Positions 1 to 9,201 are shown, counted from the stretch's first letter. The stretch: DNA of 64,000 nt from Lachnospiraceae bacterium (GCA_015056815.1 SVFN01000003.1:96021-160020), one strand, 5' to 3'. The notes: generated from the letters alone by a model not told the origin. Translations and numbers: made by a program.

Positions 1-77
1 GACGGCGGAACGAATGTGACAGAGGAGAGAATGTTCTCTGCCATACCGCACTGATTGTTTGGATACGGAACTAAAAA
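1..77. repeat. Truncated copy of intergenic repeat family C
   Basis: This stretch is closely similar to 12320-12397. Both share the near-palindromic core GAGAGAATGTTCTCTGCCAT and the end TTTGGATACGGAACT. The left part of this copy is cut off by the window start. The upstream part of the ORF-track entry that starts at 55 lies inside this repeat, which argues against that start for the SGNH gene. The full copy near 12.3 kb has inverted ends, so this is probably the right half of a structured intergenic element. Confidence 0.6.
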
Positions 78-90
78 TAGGAGAAAAAGC

Positions 91-1095
91 ATGTGGAAGG
101 ATATCCGGAGGATCATAGCGAATCTTTTATTGCTGGTAGTGCCGTTTTTTGTGGTACTCCCGCTTTATTGCGCGCATTTTCAAGAGTATTATATGGATGA
201 CGAATATGCCATGTATCACGCACAGCGGGATTATCTGTTAAACAATCACGATACCAATCGGGTTATTATTCTGGGAGACTCCAGAACCAAGGCAGGATTC
301 ATGCCGGAGTATCTTTCAAAGAGCACTTATAATCTGGCGCTTGGCGGCGCTTCTCCCATTGAGGGATATTACAGTCTGAAGGAATATCTGCAAAACCATG
401 AAGCGCCAAAGACTCTGATACTCTGTTATGCGCCCATGCATTATATGGATGTGGACACGCTTTGGACACGGACGATCTATTTTCACAATATTACGGACAA
501 AGATGCAGAAGAACTGTTTCGAACGGCAGAGGGATATGAATGCACACAGAAGATACTGATCGAGGATTACCGGCTCCAGTTTTTGGAATACCGTTTATAT
601 CTGCCGAATAAATATGCTACAGCGCTTAAGAATGCCGGCTTTGTCTTTCGCCATAGGCAGACGGTTCAGAAGTATGAGGAAATGCTTCTGAGTAAGGGGC
701 ACAGCTATTATGGGATGGCGGATTACTCAGACGGAATCGACGGGGAGGCAAAGGTCAGTGATTTTGAGGCGTCCGATATCATAACGGAATATATGCGCCG
801 GATCGTGAAGCTTTGCGCGGACAACCGGATCCGTGTGATCGTGGAGAGTGCACCTGTGAATGAAACGTCTTACGGGATCATATCAGACAGCTTTAAGGAA
901 CATTACCGGGCATACATGACACAGTTAAAACACGACTTTCATAAAGAGTATGAAAACGTGGAGGTTTATACGGACTTTTACTGCTATGCCAACGATCGGT
1001 TCGGAGATGCGGATCATTTAAATCCGAAGGGCTGTGAAGAATTTTCCAAGTTTATCCGTAAAAAATATAAAGAAGTGTTTACAAAAAAGAAGTAG
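91..1095 (+). CDS. Membrane-anchored SGNH/GDSL-type hydrolase (AlgJ/DltD-like)
   Basis: This 334-residue protein has one N-terminal membrane segment at about residues 8-28, followed by an extracellular SGNH-hydrolase-like domain. The GDS block with the nucleophilic serine is GDSRTKAG near residue 62, and the C-terminal DxxH block is DADHLN near residue 310. Proteins of this kind usually act with MBOAT O-acyltransferases in acylation of surface polysaccharides; such a partner would lie upstream of the window, which cannot be seen. The ATG at 91 is chosen because AGGAG precedes it; the longer ORF start at 55 is a TTG inside a repeat. The exact substrate is unknown. Confidence 0.7.
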   Translation: MWKDIRRIIANLLLLVVPFFVVLPLYCAHFQEYYMDDEYAMYHAQRDYLLNNHDTNRVIILGDSRTKAGFMPEYLSKSTYNLALGGASPIEGYYSLKEYLQNHEAPKTLILCYAPMHYMDVDTLWTRTIYFHNITDKDAEELFRTAEGYECTQKILIEDYRLQFLEYRLYLPNKYATALKNAGFVFRHRQTVQKYEEMLLSKGHSYYGMADYSDGIDGEAKVSDFEASDIITEYMRRIVKLCADNRIRVIVESAPVNETSYGIISDSFKEHYRAYMTQLKHDFHKEYENVEVYTDFYCYANDRFGDADHLNPKGCEEFSKFIRKKYKEVFTKKK

Positions 1096-1183
1096 TGTGC
1101 TACAATAATCACGCACACACTTTAAAGTGCTAAAGTGACAACGAAGAAGAAAACGTAAAACAGAAAAACAGGAGGGCTTAAAG

Positions 1184-2155
1184 ATGGCACAAAAAGGCGA
1201 TTTGATGACTGTCAGACACGATATCCGTGTACTTGACGCTACACTCAGAGACGGCGGACTGGTGAACAATTTTTATTTTACAGATGATTTTGTGAAAGCA
1301 TTGTACCGGACCAACGTGAAGGCAGGCGTTGATTATATGGAATTCGGGTATAAGGCTTCCAAAGAAATATTCGATGCAGACAAATACGGTAAATGGAAAT
1401 TCTGCGATGAGGACGCAGTCCGGGAGATCGTGGGAGAGAATGATACGGATTTAAAGATCGCAGTTATGGCGGATGTGGGACGCTGCGATTACAAGAATGA
1501 TATTGTAGCAAAAGCAGACAGCGCGATCGATATGGTACGTGTCGCTACCTATGTGAATACCATGCCGGCGGCAATTGACATGATCGAGGATGCGAAGAAT
1601 AAAGGATATGAAGTGACCTGTAATATCATGGCGATCTCCAATGCACAGGAGGGGGATGTCCGTACAGCACTTAAGATGCTCGGAGAGAGTCCGGTAGAGT
1701 GCATTTACATTGTGGACAGTTATGGATCCCTGTTTCCGGAGCAGATCCGCCGCATTACGGAATTATATCTGGAATTTGCATCGATTTATGATAAAAAGCT
1801 GGGGATTCATGCCCACAATAATCAGCAGCTTGCGTTTGCCAATACCATTGAGGCAGTAGCAAGTGGTGTCAGCTACCTGGATGCCACGATGAGCGGCATG
1901 GGACGCGGGGCAGGAAATTGTTCCATGGAGCTTTTATTGGGATTCCTTAAGAATCCGAAATATAAACAGATCCCGATATTAAAATTCCTGGAGGAGCATA
2001 TGCTGGGCCTGAAAAAGGAAGGCGCGGTATGGGGATATGATATCCCGTACATGCTGACCGGACAACTGGATCTCCACCCGTCATCCGCAATTGAGGCAGT
2101 GAAAGCAGGACGGACGGATTACAAAGAATTTTACATGGAGATGGTGGATCGCTGA
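1184..2155 (+). CDS. DRE-TIM (HMGL-like) aldolase/lyase family protein
   Basis: This 323-residue protein has the signature of the DRE-TIM metallolyase superfamily: LDATLRDGG near residue 18 and the metal-binding HAHNNQQLAFAN block near residue 210. Relatives include 4-hydroxy-2-oxovalerate aldolase, isopropylmalate synthase and HMG-CoA lyase. The sequence alone does not fix the substrate. Stand-alone members of this kind are often found in polysaccharide loci, which fits the SGNH hydrolase just upstream (inference). AGGAGG sits 7-8 nt before the ATG. A strong intrinsic terminator follows at 2225-2262. Confidence 0.75.
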   Translation: MAQKGDLMTVRHDIRVLDATLRDGGLVNNFYFTDDFVKALYRTNVKAGVDYMEFGYKASKEIFDADKYGKWKFCDEDAVREIVGENDTDLKIAVMADVGRCDYKNDIVAKADSAIDMVRVATYVNTMPAAIDMIEDAKNKGYEVTCNIMAISNAQEGDVRTALKMLGESPVECIYIVDSYGSLFPEQIRRITELYLEFASIYDKKLGIHAHNNQQLAFANTIEAVASGVSYLDATMSGMGRGAGNCSMELLLGFLKNPKYKQIPILKFLEEHMLGLKKEGAVWGYDIPYMLTGQLDLHPSSAIEAVKAGRTDYKEFYMEMVDR

Positions 2156-2224
2156 TCGGACCGGAAACAGCTCTGCTGCAGTTGATTTCGGACTGACGGG
2201 GAGAAACTTGTGTAATTCTACCCG

Positions 2225-2262
2225 AAAAACCACAAAAACCAAAATATTTTTGTGGTTTTTTT
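2225..2262 (+). terminator. Intrinsic terminator after the aldolase gene
   Basis: The stem AAAACCACAAAAA pairs with TTTTTGTGGTTTT, and the right arm runs into a T tract. It closes the transcription unit ending at 2155. Confidence 0.85.
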
Positions 2263-2273
2263 GGAATTGATAT

Positions 2274-2303
2274 TTGACAATAAATAGCTGATAATGATAT
2301 TGT
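2274..2303 (+). promoter_or_regulatory. Candidate sigma-A promoter for the 2505 gene
   Basis: TTGACA at 2274-2279 is followed after 18 nt by TATTGT at 2298-2303. It lies just after a terminator and about 200 nt upstream of the next gene, so a long leader would result. The rest of 2304-2490 shows no clear element. Confidence 0.45.
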
Positions 2304-2504
2304 AGTGAGAAATGATGATTGCCGGTGAGTGTTTGTTGCGATTTTGAACAGGCGATTATGTCGTGGGGATGACATGCCGGGGTTATACTCATTATATATT
2401 AGTAAGGGAAAAGTTTTGCAAAGGTCATGCTGTTAAATGACTTCGTTTTATTCCTGATTACGAAAACGTTATCGTATTTCGGAATATGCAAAGGGGAATG
2501 TAAT

Positions 2505-2843
2505 ATGCGTATAGATAATGTATTAGTCGAAAAGCAGTTTAATAATCTGAACGGGCACAGTTATCCGGGAGTCAGGGTAAAGCATGTTCAGGCAGAGTAT
2601 ACAGCAGATGCGGCAAAGACAGATGGTTTTTACGGGAACCACATCGATCGTTTGGGTGTAGAGATGAGCATTTCGGAGGATGGCAGGAATCTGTTAAACG
2701 GCGCACGTAAGATTAAGCAAAACGCGGATGGTGTTGTACATGCACAGATTGCCGGTACCGGTATGTTTGCACAGATCAGTGGTGGAAACGGTACTTTGCT
2801 TCATGAGAATCTGGTGGGCAGCAATCGTTTTGAAGCTGTTTAA
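2505..2843 (+). CDS. Small hypothetical protein, 112 aa
   Basis: No family is recognised with certainty. The start is set at the ATG at 2505 because AAGGGG lies about 9 nt upstream; the track ORF begins further upstream without a ribosome site. The protein is soluble in appearance, with no signal peptide or membrane segment. It has the block VEMSISEDGRNLL near the middle and a Gly/Gln-rich end. Similar SISE-type blocks occur in small uncharacterised Lachnospiraceae proteins (recollection, not searched). It is monocistronic between a terminator and a repeat-rich spacer. Confidence 0.6.
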   Translation: MRIDNVLVEKQFNNLNGHSYPGVRVKHVQAEYTADAAKTDGFYGNHIDRLGVEMSISEDGRNLLNGARKIKQNADGVVHAQIAGTGMFAQISGGNGTLLHENLVGSNRFEAV

Positions 2844-2896
2844 ATTCGCATATTTCTATTCTTTAAGGGTTTGTTTTTTTCATATAAAATTCCATG

Positions 2897-3212
2897 AGAG
2901 GTCATAGGTTGTCTGGGGATTTAACCTATGGCTTTTCCCTTTTTTACATCTCGGTAATAATTTCAAGAAAATGGTTTCCACAAGATACAACATAATAGTG
3001 TATTCACAGGATAAAAAAACGCAGCCGATGGCAACCGCACCTGATGCGGGAAATCCGTGAGCGGAATTCCTGTTACTCTTATTCACAGTCGTTTTGTCTG
3101 TGAAAGTAACGGATCTTGCCATTTATAATCGCTTCGCGATGGGCAAAAACCTATAAAAGCGATAGTTTATCAAGCCGTAAATGCGCATTTTGGCTGTGAA
3201 TAGTAACAAATT
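2897..3212. repeat. Spacer with repeat family B elements
   Basis: The 540-nt gap between 2843 and 3385 has no credible gene. A hairpin (CATAGGTT/AACCTATG, about 2903-2931) may end the upstream transcript. At 3072-3110 GTTACT...ATTCACAG and CTGTGAAAGTAAC form an inverted pair. A third arm, CTGTGAATAGTAAC, is at about 3194-3207. The same arms recur as a compact element at 8190-8225 and in a variant form around 59680-59850. This is a dispersed structured repeat of unknown function. Confidence 0.6.
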
Positions 3213-3236
3213 CTTTCCTGTGTGATCAAAAAGAGG

Positions 3237-3293
3237 TTGACACATAACTGAAATGGTGTTATGGTTAATTACACAAGTAATTAACCGCATAAC
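3237..3293 (+). promoter_or_regulatory. Promoter with overlapping palindromic operator of the GntR-ABC operon
   Basis: TTGACA at 3237-3242, a 17-nt spacer and TATGGT at 3260-3265 make a good sigma-A promoter. A long inverted repeat covers the -10 region: GGTTAATTAC, ACAA, GTAATTAACC, extended by GTTAT/ATAAC arms to span about 3258-3293. YtrA-type GntR regulators bind palindromes in their own promoters, so this is very probably the autoregulatory operator (inference). Confidence 0.75.
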
Positions 3294-3384
3294 CAAAGAA
3301 CGACAGATAAAAAAGATTTACTATTCAGTGACAGAAAGAATGGGAAGCAAATAGCGTAAAAAAGACAGGAAGGAGGCGCTTGAA

Positions 3385-3753
3385 ATGAATGAAATACTGA
3401 CACAGGAGAAGTCAATCTATCTTCAGATCAGTGAGATGATAGAGAATGACATCCTGCGGGATATTCTTTTGGAGGAGGAACGAGTCCCCAGCACCAATGA
3501 ACTGGCAAAACTATATGCCATCAATCCGGCGACAGCCGCCAAAGGGATCAATCTGTTGGTGGATCAGAATATTTTGTACAAAAAAAGGGGAATCGGCATG
3601 TTTGTCACGGCAGGAGCAAAGGAGAGAATCCGTATGAAACGAAAAGAGGAATTTTATGATAATTATATCAGGACACTCATAGAGGAGGCCAGGAGTCTGG
3701 GGATCAGCAAAGAAGATCTGGTGAAGATGATAAATGATTATGAAGAAAAATGA
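3385..3753 (+). CDS. GntR family transcriptional regulator, YtrA-like
   Basis: This 122-residue regulator has an N-terminal winged helix (about residues 10-75) with the GntR pattern VPSTNELAKLYAINPATAAKGINLL. Its C-terminal tail is only about 45 residues, which is typical of the YtrA subfamily that lacks a large effector domain. Such regulators repress a linked ABC transporter and respond to cell-envelope stress in known cases. It is the first gene of a run with an ATPase and two membrane proteins. AAGGAGG precedes the ATG. A palindromic operator overlaps its promoter. Confidence 0.88.
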   Translation: MNEILTQEKSIYLQISEMIENDILRDILLEEERVPSTNELAKLYAINPATAAKGINLLVDQNILYKKRGIGMFVTAGAKERIRMKRKEEFYDNYIRTLIEEARSLGISKEDLVKMINDYEEK

Positions 3754-3990
3754 ATGTGCGACAGGATATGGAACATTTTGTGACAGACAAAAGAATGGGA
3801 TGCAAAGGACGTGATCATCCGGATGAACGGGATGCAGCTGTTTCAGACGGGTAAGAAAGCGCGAGTCTGAGGATGAGACAGCATATGCCGCGCGAGAAGA
3901 GAAACAGGCTGGAAAACGTAATGCTCTTTAGCAACATGGAGAGGTGAGTAAACTCATGAATCGGGTAATGCAGGATAGGAGGAAAGACAA

Positions 3991-4866
3991 ATGGCAGAAT
4001 TGATTTGCAGAAATATAAAGAAAAGATATAAAGATAAGGAAGTGCTTCATGGAATCGACCTGACTTTGGAAGAGGGAAAGATCTATGGCCTGATCGGACG
4101 TAACGGAGTAGGAAAGACGACATTGCTTTCCATTCTGGCAGCACATAATCCGGCAACAGAAGGAGAGATTACCTTAAACGGAGAGCAGGTTTGGGAAAAC
4201 CAGAATGCATTGGATCATATCTGTTTTTCCAGGGAATTGAATCCGCTTAGCAACAACGGAATGTCGGGCACAGTCAAAGAGTATCTGATGGCGGCATCTG
4301 TTTATTTCCCGCATTGGGATAAAGACTATGCCGACAGGCTTGTAAAGGAGTTTGATCTGGATATCAAGAAGAAACTGATCAAGGTATCCAAGGGAATGCT
4401 TTCCATGGTAACGATCATCATCGCACTTGCCAGCAAGGCAAAATTCACCATGATGGATGAGCCGGTGGCAGGGCTGGATGTCTTTATGAGAGAAAAATTC
4501 TATCAGCTTCTTTTGGAGGAATACACTCAGACCGGCAGGACGTTTGTAGTCTCCACGCATATCATTGATGAGGCGAGCAGTGTACTGGAGGAAGTTATCG
4601 TGATGAAGGAAGGCAATATCATCTTAAAAGAAAACACAGAGGAGCTTCTTGGAAGATGCGTACATGTCAGTGGCAAGATCGAAGATGTAGACCGTGCGAC
4701 AGAAGGACTTACGGCCAGACATACAGAAATCGTCGGAAGAAGCAAGGGAGTTACGGTCTTTTTAAAAGAAGGAGAACAGGTTAATACATCTTATGATGTC
4801 AGCGTTCAGCCGGTTACGTTGCAGAAGGTGTTCGTAGCATTGTGCGGGGAAGAAAATGACGGATAG
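3991..4866 (+). CDS. ABC transporter ATP-binding protein (YtrB/BcrA-like)
   Basis: This 291-residue ATPase has a Walker A motif GRNGVGKTT near residue 36 and a Walker B/D-loop segment MMDEPVAGLD near residue 152. The H-loop is in VVSTHIIDE. The signature loop reads VSKGMLSM rather than LSGGQ, as seen in YtrB-like ATPases. The last 80 residues form a regulatory tail. It lies after the YtrA-like regulator and before two multi-spanning proteins, so it should power a small exporter or resistance transporter. The substrate is unknown. Confidence 0.88.
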   Translation: MAELICRNIKKRYKDKEVLHGIDLTLEEGKIYGLIGRNGVGKTTLLSILAAHNPATEGEITLNGEQVWENQNALDHICFSRELNPLSNNGMSGTVKEYLMAASVYFPHWDKDYADRLVKEFDLDIKKKLIKVSKGMLSMVTIIIALASKAKFTMMDEPVAGLDVFMREKFYQLLLEEYTQTGRTFVVSTHIIDEASSVLEEVIVMKEGNIILKENTEELLGRCVHVSGKIEDVDRATEGLTARHTEIVGRSKGVTVFLKEGEQVNTSYDVSVQPVTLQKVFVALCGEENDG

Positions 4867-5085
4867 AACAATCCACAGCATTTGTTCGGATCCAAAGCGT
4901 TATACAGGTGTAAATATGTCACATTTTGTGAACGGCTGAACGTACCGTGAATGCGGCAATATCGGAAACGGAACGGATGCGTCTCCGGAAGAAAAGGACA
5001 GACACAAATGTATGTCTGAAAAAGAAAACAGAAAGAAACGGTGTAGATATCAAAGGGAAAATGGAGATTGACAGGAGGTAGAAGG

Positions 5086-5730
5086 ATGAGCGGATTACAA
5101 AGAAATATAAAATATCTTAGTCTGCTGCAGTTTCGATATATGGTAAGGGGTGTTTTGTTCGGGACAGCGTATGGTTTGTTTTTCGGGTTTATGACAGCGG
5201 ATGATAAGGTACTGGTTATGCGCCGGATTTTCCAGTATGACAAGATCATTCTGTATATGTTGATGATGACACTACAGCTGCGGTATGTAAGCAGGGTTTC
5301 TGGATTTGTCTGTTCCATGGGGTGTACACGAAAGAATCTGGTGAGAGGACAGCATATTATGAATCTGGAAGTGCTTGCAGAGATTTTACCGGTATTATTT
5401 GCTGCGAAGCTGATCATGGGATTGGGAAGGCAGGATGTGAGGGAAGTGCTTTTGGAGATGGCATCGATCATACTGTTTATGGCGATCGGGATGTTTTTCG
5501 GACTGTTAAAAGAAAACGGCGGGAAATGGATCATTTTTGTGATCGCCATGGTAATTGGTGTTTCCTGTGCCGGCTATTTTGTCGGAAGTATGAATGCGAA
5601 AGATGCGGATATGACAAATATGTTTACGATTCCAAATGCGTTTGGCTTTTTGGCAGCAACAGTTTTGCTTTATGCCATCCTGAGCTGTTTTGTGGCGAAG
5701 AAGTACAAAAAACTGGAGGTAATTGTGTAG
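5086..5730 (+). CDS. Multi-spanning membrane protein, probable ABC permease
   Basis: This 214-residue protein has about five or six hydrophobic segments and no recognised catalytic motif. AGGAGG lies 7 nt before the ATG at 5086; the ORF-track start at 5068 is an upstream TTG and is not supported. Position after the ATPase in a GntR-regulated run implies it is a membrane subunit of that ABC transporter. The short SGLQRNIKYLSLLQF start and the CSMGCTRKNL cytoplasmic loop are features of small ABC-2-like permeases (inference). Confidence 0.7.
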   Translation: MSGLQRNIKYLSLLQFRYMVRGVLFGTAYGLFFGFMTADDKVLVMRRIFQYDKIILYMLMMTLQLRYVSRVSGFVCSMGCTRKNLVRGQHIMNLEVLAEILPVLFAAKLIMGLGRQDVREVLLEMASIILFMAIGMFFGLLKENGGKWIIFVIAMVIGVSCAGYFVGSMNAKDADMTNMFTIPNAFGFLAATVLLYAILSCFVAKKYKKLEVIV

Positions 5731-5872
5731 GACATCCTATAATAACGGGAACGGAATTATAACAACACCCGGGCCGTTATGCGAGCATATCGCAGCACAT
5801 TTTCAAAATATATGCGCTGTTCTGAATCGTGACAGAAAATGAATAACAATGGAGATAAATAAGGAGGAAACT

Positions 5873-6607
5873 ATGAATAGGATATGTAATCTGTATGATC
5901 TGAAAAAAGATATTCTTACCGCTTTATTATGGATGTGTGTGGCGTTTGCAGGAGGAATGGGACTATGCCTTCTGATCGTAAAGCTGTTGCAGGCAGATGA
6001 CCCGGAGATTACAACAATCCCTCTCGGAGGACTGATGGCAATGATCGCAGGCGGTGCATTTCTTTTTCTCTATGCATGCGTCGGATTAAAGGGGAGATTT
6101 GCAAAGGCAATCTGTATGAGTTGTACGAGAAGAAGATTTTTATTGCAGGAGACGATCGAAAGTATTATAGAGACTCTGGTTGTGGCAGCGGCAGGGTATA
6201 TGTTTGGTATCGTGGATATGGCTGTGCAGAAAAACTGTATGGGCGGCGTCCCGATCGAGTTTGATATCCTGGATATCTATAAGCTGCTGTTTACAAATCC
6301 CTTAAACATGGTTATGATAATATGTGTTGGGATCAGCGGTCGGTTTCTGATTGGAGAGCTTTTGATCCGGTTTGGAACGAAGGCGTTCTGGGTCCTCTGG
6401 GCAGTCTGGATGCTTTGCAGCCTGGTGCCGACAAAGATCGCGCATACACTCGAAGCTGAAAAGCTGGAGGGATTCGTGGAGATCCTGAAGCAGCTGACGA
6501 CCCGGTGGAATGGTTGTTTTCTGCCGGCTATAGCAATTTTTTTATCAGCGGTATTCTATGTAATGGCGATCATCATGCTAAGAAAACAGGAAGCGGTAGG
6601 ATATTAA
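5873..6607 (+). CDS. Multi-spanning membrane protein, second probable ABC permease
   Basis: This 244-residue protein has about six hydrophobic segments, starting at residues 15-40. The cytoplasmic loop AICMSCTRRRFLLQETI resembles the CSMGCTRKNL loop of the preceding protein, so the two are probably paralogous permease halves. The ATG at 5873 has AAGGAGG at the right distance; the track start at 5849 does not. It is the last gene of the GntR-regulated run and is followed by a hairpin terminator at 6650-6683. Confidence 0.7.
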   Translation: MNRICNLYDLKKDILTALLWMCVAFAGGMGLCLLIVKLLQADDPEITTIPLGGLMAMIAGGAFLFLYACVGLKGRFAKAICMSCTRRRFLLQETIESIIETLVVAAAGYMFGIVDMAVQKNCMGGVPIEFDILDIYKLLFTNPLNMVMIICVGISGRFLIGELLIRFGTKAFWVLWAVWMLCSLVPTKIAHTLEAEKLEGFVEILKQLTTRWNGCFLPAIAIFLSAVFYVMAIIMLRKQEAVGY

Positions 6608-6649
6608 ATCCTTTTTGCGCGCGCAGCTGTGGAAGATAGAGGGACAGAG

Positions 6650-6683
6650 ACATAAAACCAGAGGGACGGTCTTTTATGTTTTT
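6650..6683 (+). terminator. Intrinsic terminator after the ABC operon
   Basis: ACATAAAA pairs with TTTTATGT around a small internal loop and a T tract follows. It separates the ABC operon from hflX. Confidence 0.6.
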
Positions 6684-6839
6684 GGCGGAAAAACAGTGAA
6701 AAATGCGAAGCTTATAGCCGGACAGCGGGGAAAAAGGGTGAGACAGAGGTCATCCGGCTAAAAACCAGCGTAAAACGTGAAAATGATAGCCGGAAGGCAG
6801 AGAAATGATGGAAATAGAGTTATATATGGAGAGAAACGT

Positions 6840-8126
6840 ATGGAACGGGCAATTTTAGTTGGGATCGATTTGGAGGATGGTACGGATTTTGACCGCTCCA
6901 TGAAAGAATTAAAGGCTTTGGCAGAAGCCTGCGATATGGAAGTCTGCGGCATGGTGACACAGAAACTTCCTTACATCAATAAGGCATATTATATCGGAAC
7001 CGGTAAAGTAAATGAGGTCAAGGAATATGCATCCGCGCTGGAAGCGTCGGTAGTGGTATTCGACAATCCTCTTTCTCCGGCGCAGCTTGGTAATTTAAAA
7101 GAAGCTACAGGAAAGGCGGTTTTAGACAGGACGAATCTGATCCTGCAGATCTTTTCCACCCGCGCGCGGACAAGAGAAGCAAAATTACAGGTGGAATCTG
7201 CGAATCTCCAGTATCTTTTGCCGCGTCTGGTGGGCGCACATGATGCCTTAAGCAGACAGGGCGGTGCCAGCGGTGCGATGAGTAACAAGGGTGCCGGTGA
7301 GAAAAAATTAGAGTTGGACCGCAGGCATATTGAAAAGAGACTGGCGCAGCTAAGACGGGAGTTAAAGGAAGTGGAAGCGGAGCGGGAGACTCAGCGCAAG
7401 AGCCGCAGGAGATCCAATCTGTCGGTGGTGGCACTTGTGGGGTATACCAACGCAGGCAAGTCATCCCTGATGAACGGAATGCTAAACTTTGCCGATGAAA
7501 CGGAGAAAAAGCAGGTTTTTGAAAAGGATATGCTCTTTGCTACACTGGATACGACGGTGCGGAAGATTGAAGTGCCGAAGCGAAAAAGTTTTTTGCTGAC
7601 GGATACGGTCGGCTTTATCGATAAGCTTCCTCATCAGCTTGTCAAAGCTTTCTATTCTACATTAGAGGAAGTCAGGAATGCGGATCTGCTAATTCATGTG
7701 GTGGATCTTTCAGATCCGGATTACAGGGAGCATATGCGCGTGACGATCGAGACTTTGCATGATCTGGAGGCAGACGGCATCCCACGTATCACAGTTTTCA
7801 ACAAGACGGATCTTGCGGGACGGGCGAGTAATATACAGGAGATGCTCACAAAGCCTGTGTCAACGAATGAGGAGCGTAAGGTACGGCTCAGTGCCAAGAA
7901 TCCGGCGGACATTGAAGCGCTGGTTTCCTACATCAGCCGATGTGCCTATCGGGAAGAAAAGGAAGCAGGTCTGCTCCTTCCTTATGAGAAAGGAAGCATT
8001 TATTCTTATCTGAAGGGAAACGCTACCATATTGTCCGAGGAATACCGGGCAGACGGCATTTTTGTAAAAGCCATTTTATCCGAGCAGGATGCAGGAAAGT
8101 ATAGGGAGTTTATAGAGGAAAAATAG
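6840..8126 (+). CDS. hflX: GTPase HflX
   Basis: This 428-residue protein is HflX, a ribosome-associated GTPase that splits stalled or hibernating 70S ribosomes. The N-terminal glycine-rich HflX domain contains ASGAMSNKGAGEKKLE, followed by a coiled-coil linker rich in Arg and Glu. The G domain has G1 GYTNAGKSS, G3 DTVGFI and G4 NKTD. The ATG at 6840 starts the conserved sequence MERAILVGIDLED; the track start 21 codons upstream has no support. The weak GGAGAG site is the only ribosome-binding candidate. It appears to be a single-gene unit. Confidence 0.95.
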   Translation: MERAILVGIDLEDGTDFDRSMKELKALAEACDMEVCGMVTQKLPYINKAYYIGTGKVNEVKEYASALEASVVVFDNPLSPAQLGNLKEATGKAVLDRTNLILQIFSTRARTREAKLQVESANLQYLLPRLVGAHDALSRQGGASGAMSNKGAGEKKLELDRRHIEKRLAQLRRELKEVEAERETQRKSRRRSNLSVVALVGYTNAGKSSLMNGMLNFADETEKKQVFEKDMLFATLDTTVRKIEVPKRKSFLLTDTVGFIDKLPHQLVKAFYSTLEEVRNADLLIHVVDLSDPDYREHMRVTIETLHDLEADGIPRITVFNKTDLAGRASNIQEMLTKPVSTNEERKVRLSAKNPADIEALVSYISRCAYREEKEAGLLLPYEKGSIYSYLKGNATILSEEYRADGIFVKAILSEQDAGKYREFIEEK

Positions 8127-8189
8127 AAAAATGATAGAACAGAAAGCATGACAGAGTCGATAGGGCTGGTGTCAGTAAGAAAAAGAAAG

Positions 8190-8225
8190 GTTACTTTCAC
8201 AGGCAAAACGGCTGTGAATAGTAAC
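8190..8225. repeat. Compact repeat family B element
   Basis: GTTACTTTCACAG and CTGTGAATAGTAAC face each other across 9 nt and form a hairpin. The same two arms are found at 3072-3110 and 3194-3207. It lies between hflX and the DegV gene. Confidence 0.65.
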
Positions 8226-8337
8226 AAAGAAAGAGCATTTCAGAGCCTTCAACATTGACAGAGCAGAGAAACACTTGTATGATAGATACGTTACAAAATC
8301 TGAGTGGGTGGACTATACCACAAAAGGAGGTTTTTCT

Positions 8338-9201
8338 ATGTCTTTTGCAGTATTTGCGGATGGAACTGCCAATCTGCCGAAGAATTTGCTGGGGGATATC
8401 AGGCTGCTGCCCTGTGAGTATCTTGCTGACGGACAGCCGCAGGTGTATCACGGGGACGTGGATTCTTTTGACGGACATGCTTTTTATGAGTCACTTAAGG
8501 CCGGGAGTGTCATTCAGACCTCTCTTTTGAATACGGATCTGTTTCTGACTCATTTTGAACCGGTGTTAAAAGAAGGAAGAGATATCATTTACATTTCCAT
8601 GAGCTCCGGCATCAGCGGGACCTTTAATGCGGCACGCATCGCGGCGGAGGAGCTGATGGAAAAATATAGCGAGCGGTTTATTCATATTGTGGATTCTTTA
8701 GGCTGTGGATTTGGAAACGGGATTCTGGCACTTAGGGCCGAGGAGCTTGGCAGGCAGGGCAGGACGGCAAGAGAAGCAGCAGCAGTTTTGGATGATGAAG
8801 TGCCGCATGTCTGTCAGTATTTTACAGTAGATGATCTGAATTTTTTAAAACGGACCGGGCGTGTCAGTGGAATTACCGCGAGCATCGGCACCGTTTTAAA
8901 TATCAAGCCGATCCTGTTTGGCGATGCAACGGGACATATCATTTCCTGTGCGAAAGTGCGGGGACGCAGAAAATCCATTGAGGCACTTGCACAGAAATAT
9001 GAAGAAAAAAGGAAGCGTGACAAAGATCAAAGAGTCTTTATCTCACATGGTGACTGCTCTCAGGATGCACAGACGCTAGCCGGGCTGATCCGGGAGATCA
9101 CGCCGGATGCTTCGATCACAGTCTGCCAGCATGAGCCTTTTTCGGGAGCGCATGTCGGTCCTGGGATGTTGGGACTGTTTTTCTATGGAGTGGAACGATG
9201 A
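8338..9201 (+). CDS. DegV family protein (fatty-acid binding, FakB-like)
   Basis: This 287-residue protein has the DegV/EDD fold pattern: N-terminal FAVFADGTANLP, the YISMSSGISGTFNAAR block with the conserved serine near residue 90, and the C-terminal HVGPGMLGLFFYG. DegV proteins bind fatty acids; FakB members present them to the FakA kinase for phosphorylation. No fakA lies nearby, so the partner must be elsewhere. AAAGGAGG precedes the ATG at 8338; the track ORF start at 8275 is not supported. Confidence 0.9.
   Translation: MSFAVFADGTANLPKNLLGDIRLLPCEYLADGQPQVYHGDVDSFDGHAFYESLKAGSVIQTSLLNTDLFLTHFEPVLKEGRDIIYISMSSGISGTFNAARIAAEELMEKYSERFIHIVDSLGCGFGNGILALRAEELGRQGRTAREAAAVLDDEVPHVCQYFTVDDLNFLKRTGRVSGITASIGTVLNIKPILFGDATGHIISCAKVRGRRKSIEALAQKYEEKRKRDKDQRVFISHGDCSQDAQTLAGLIREITPDASITVCQHEPFSGAHVGPGMLGLFFYGVER

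Noticed and set aside
6711-6792. CCGGCTA/TAGCCGG arms before hflX, also seen in the GH48 leader
   Set aside because: Seven-nt arms are too short and the shared context is too weak to claim an element.
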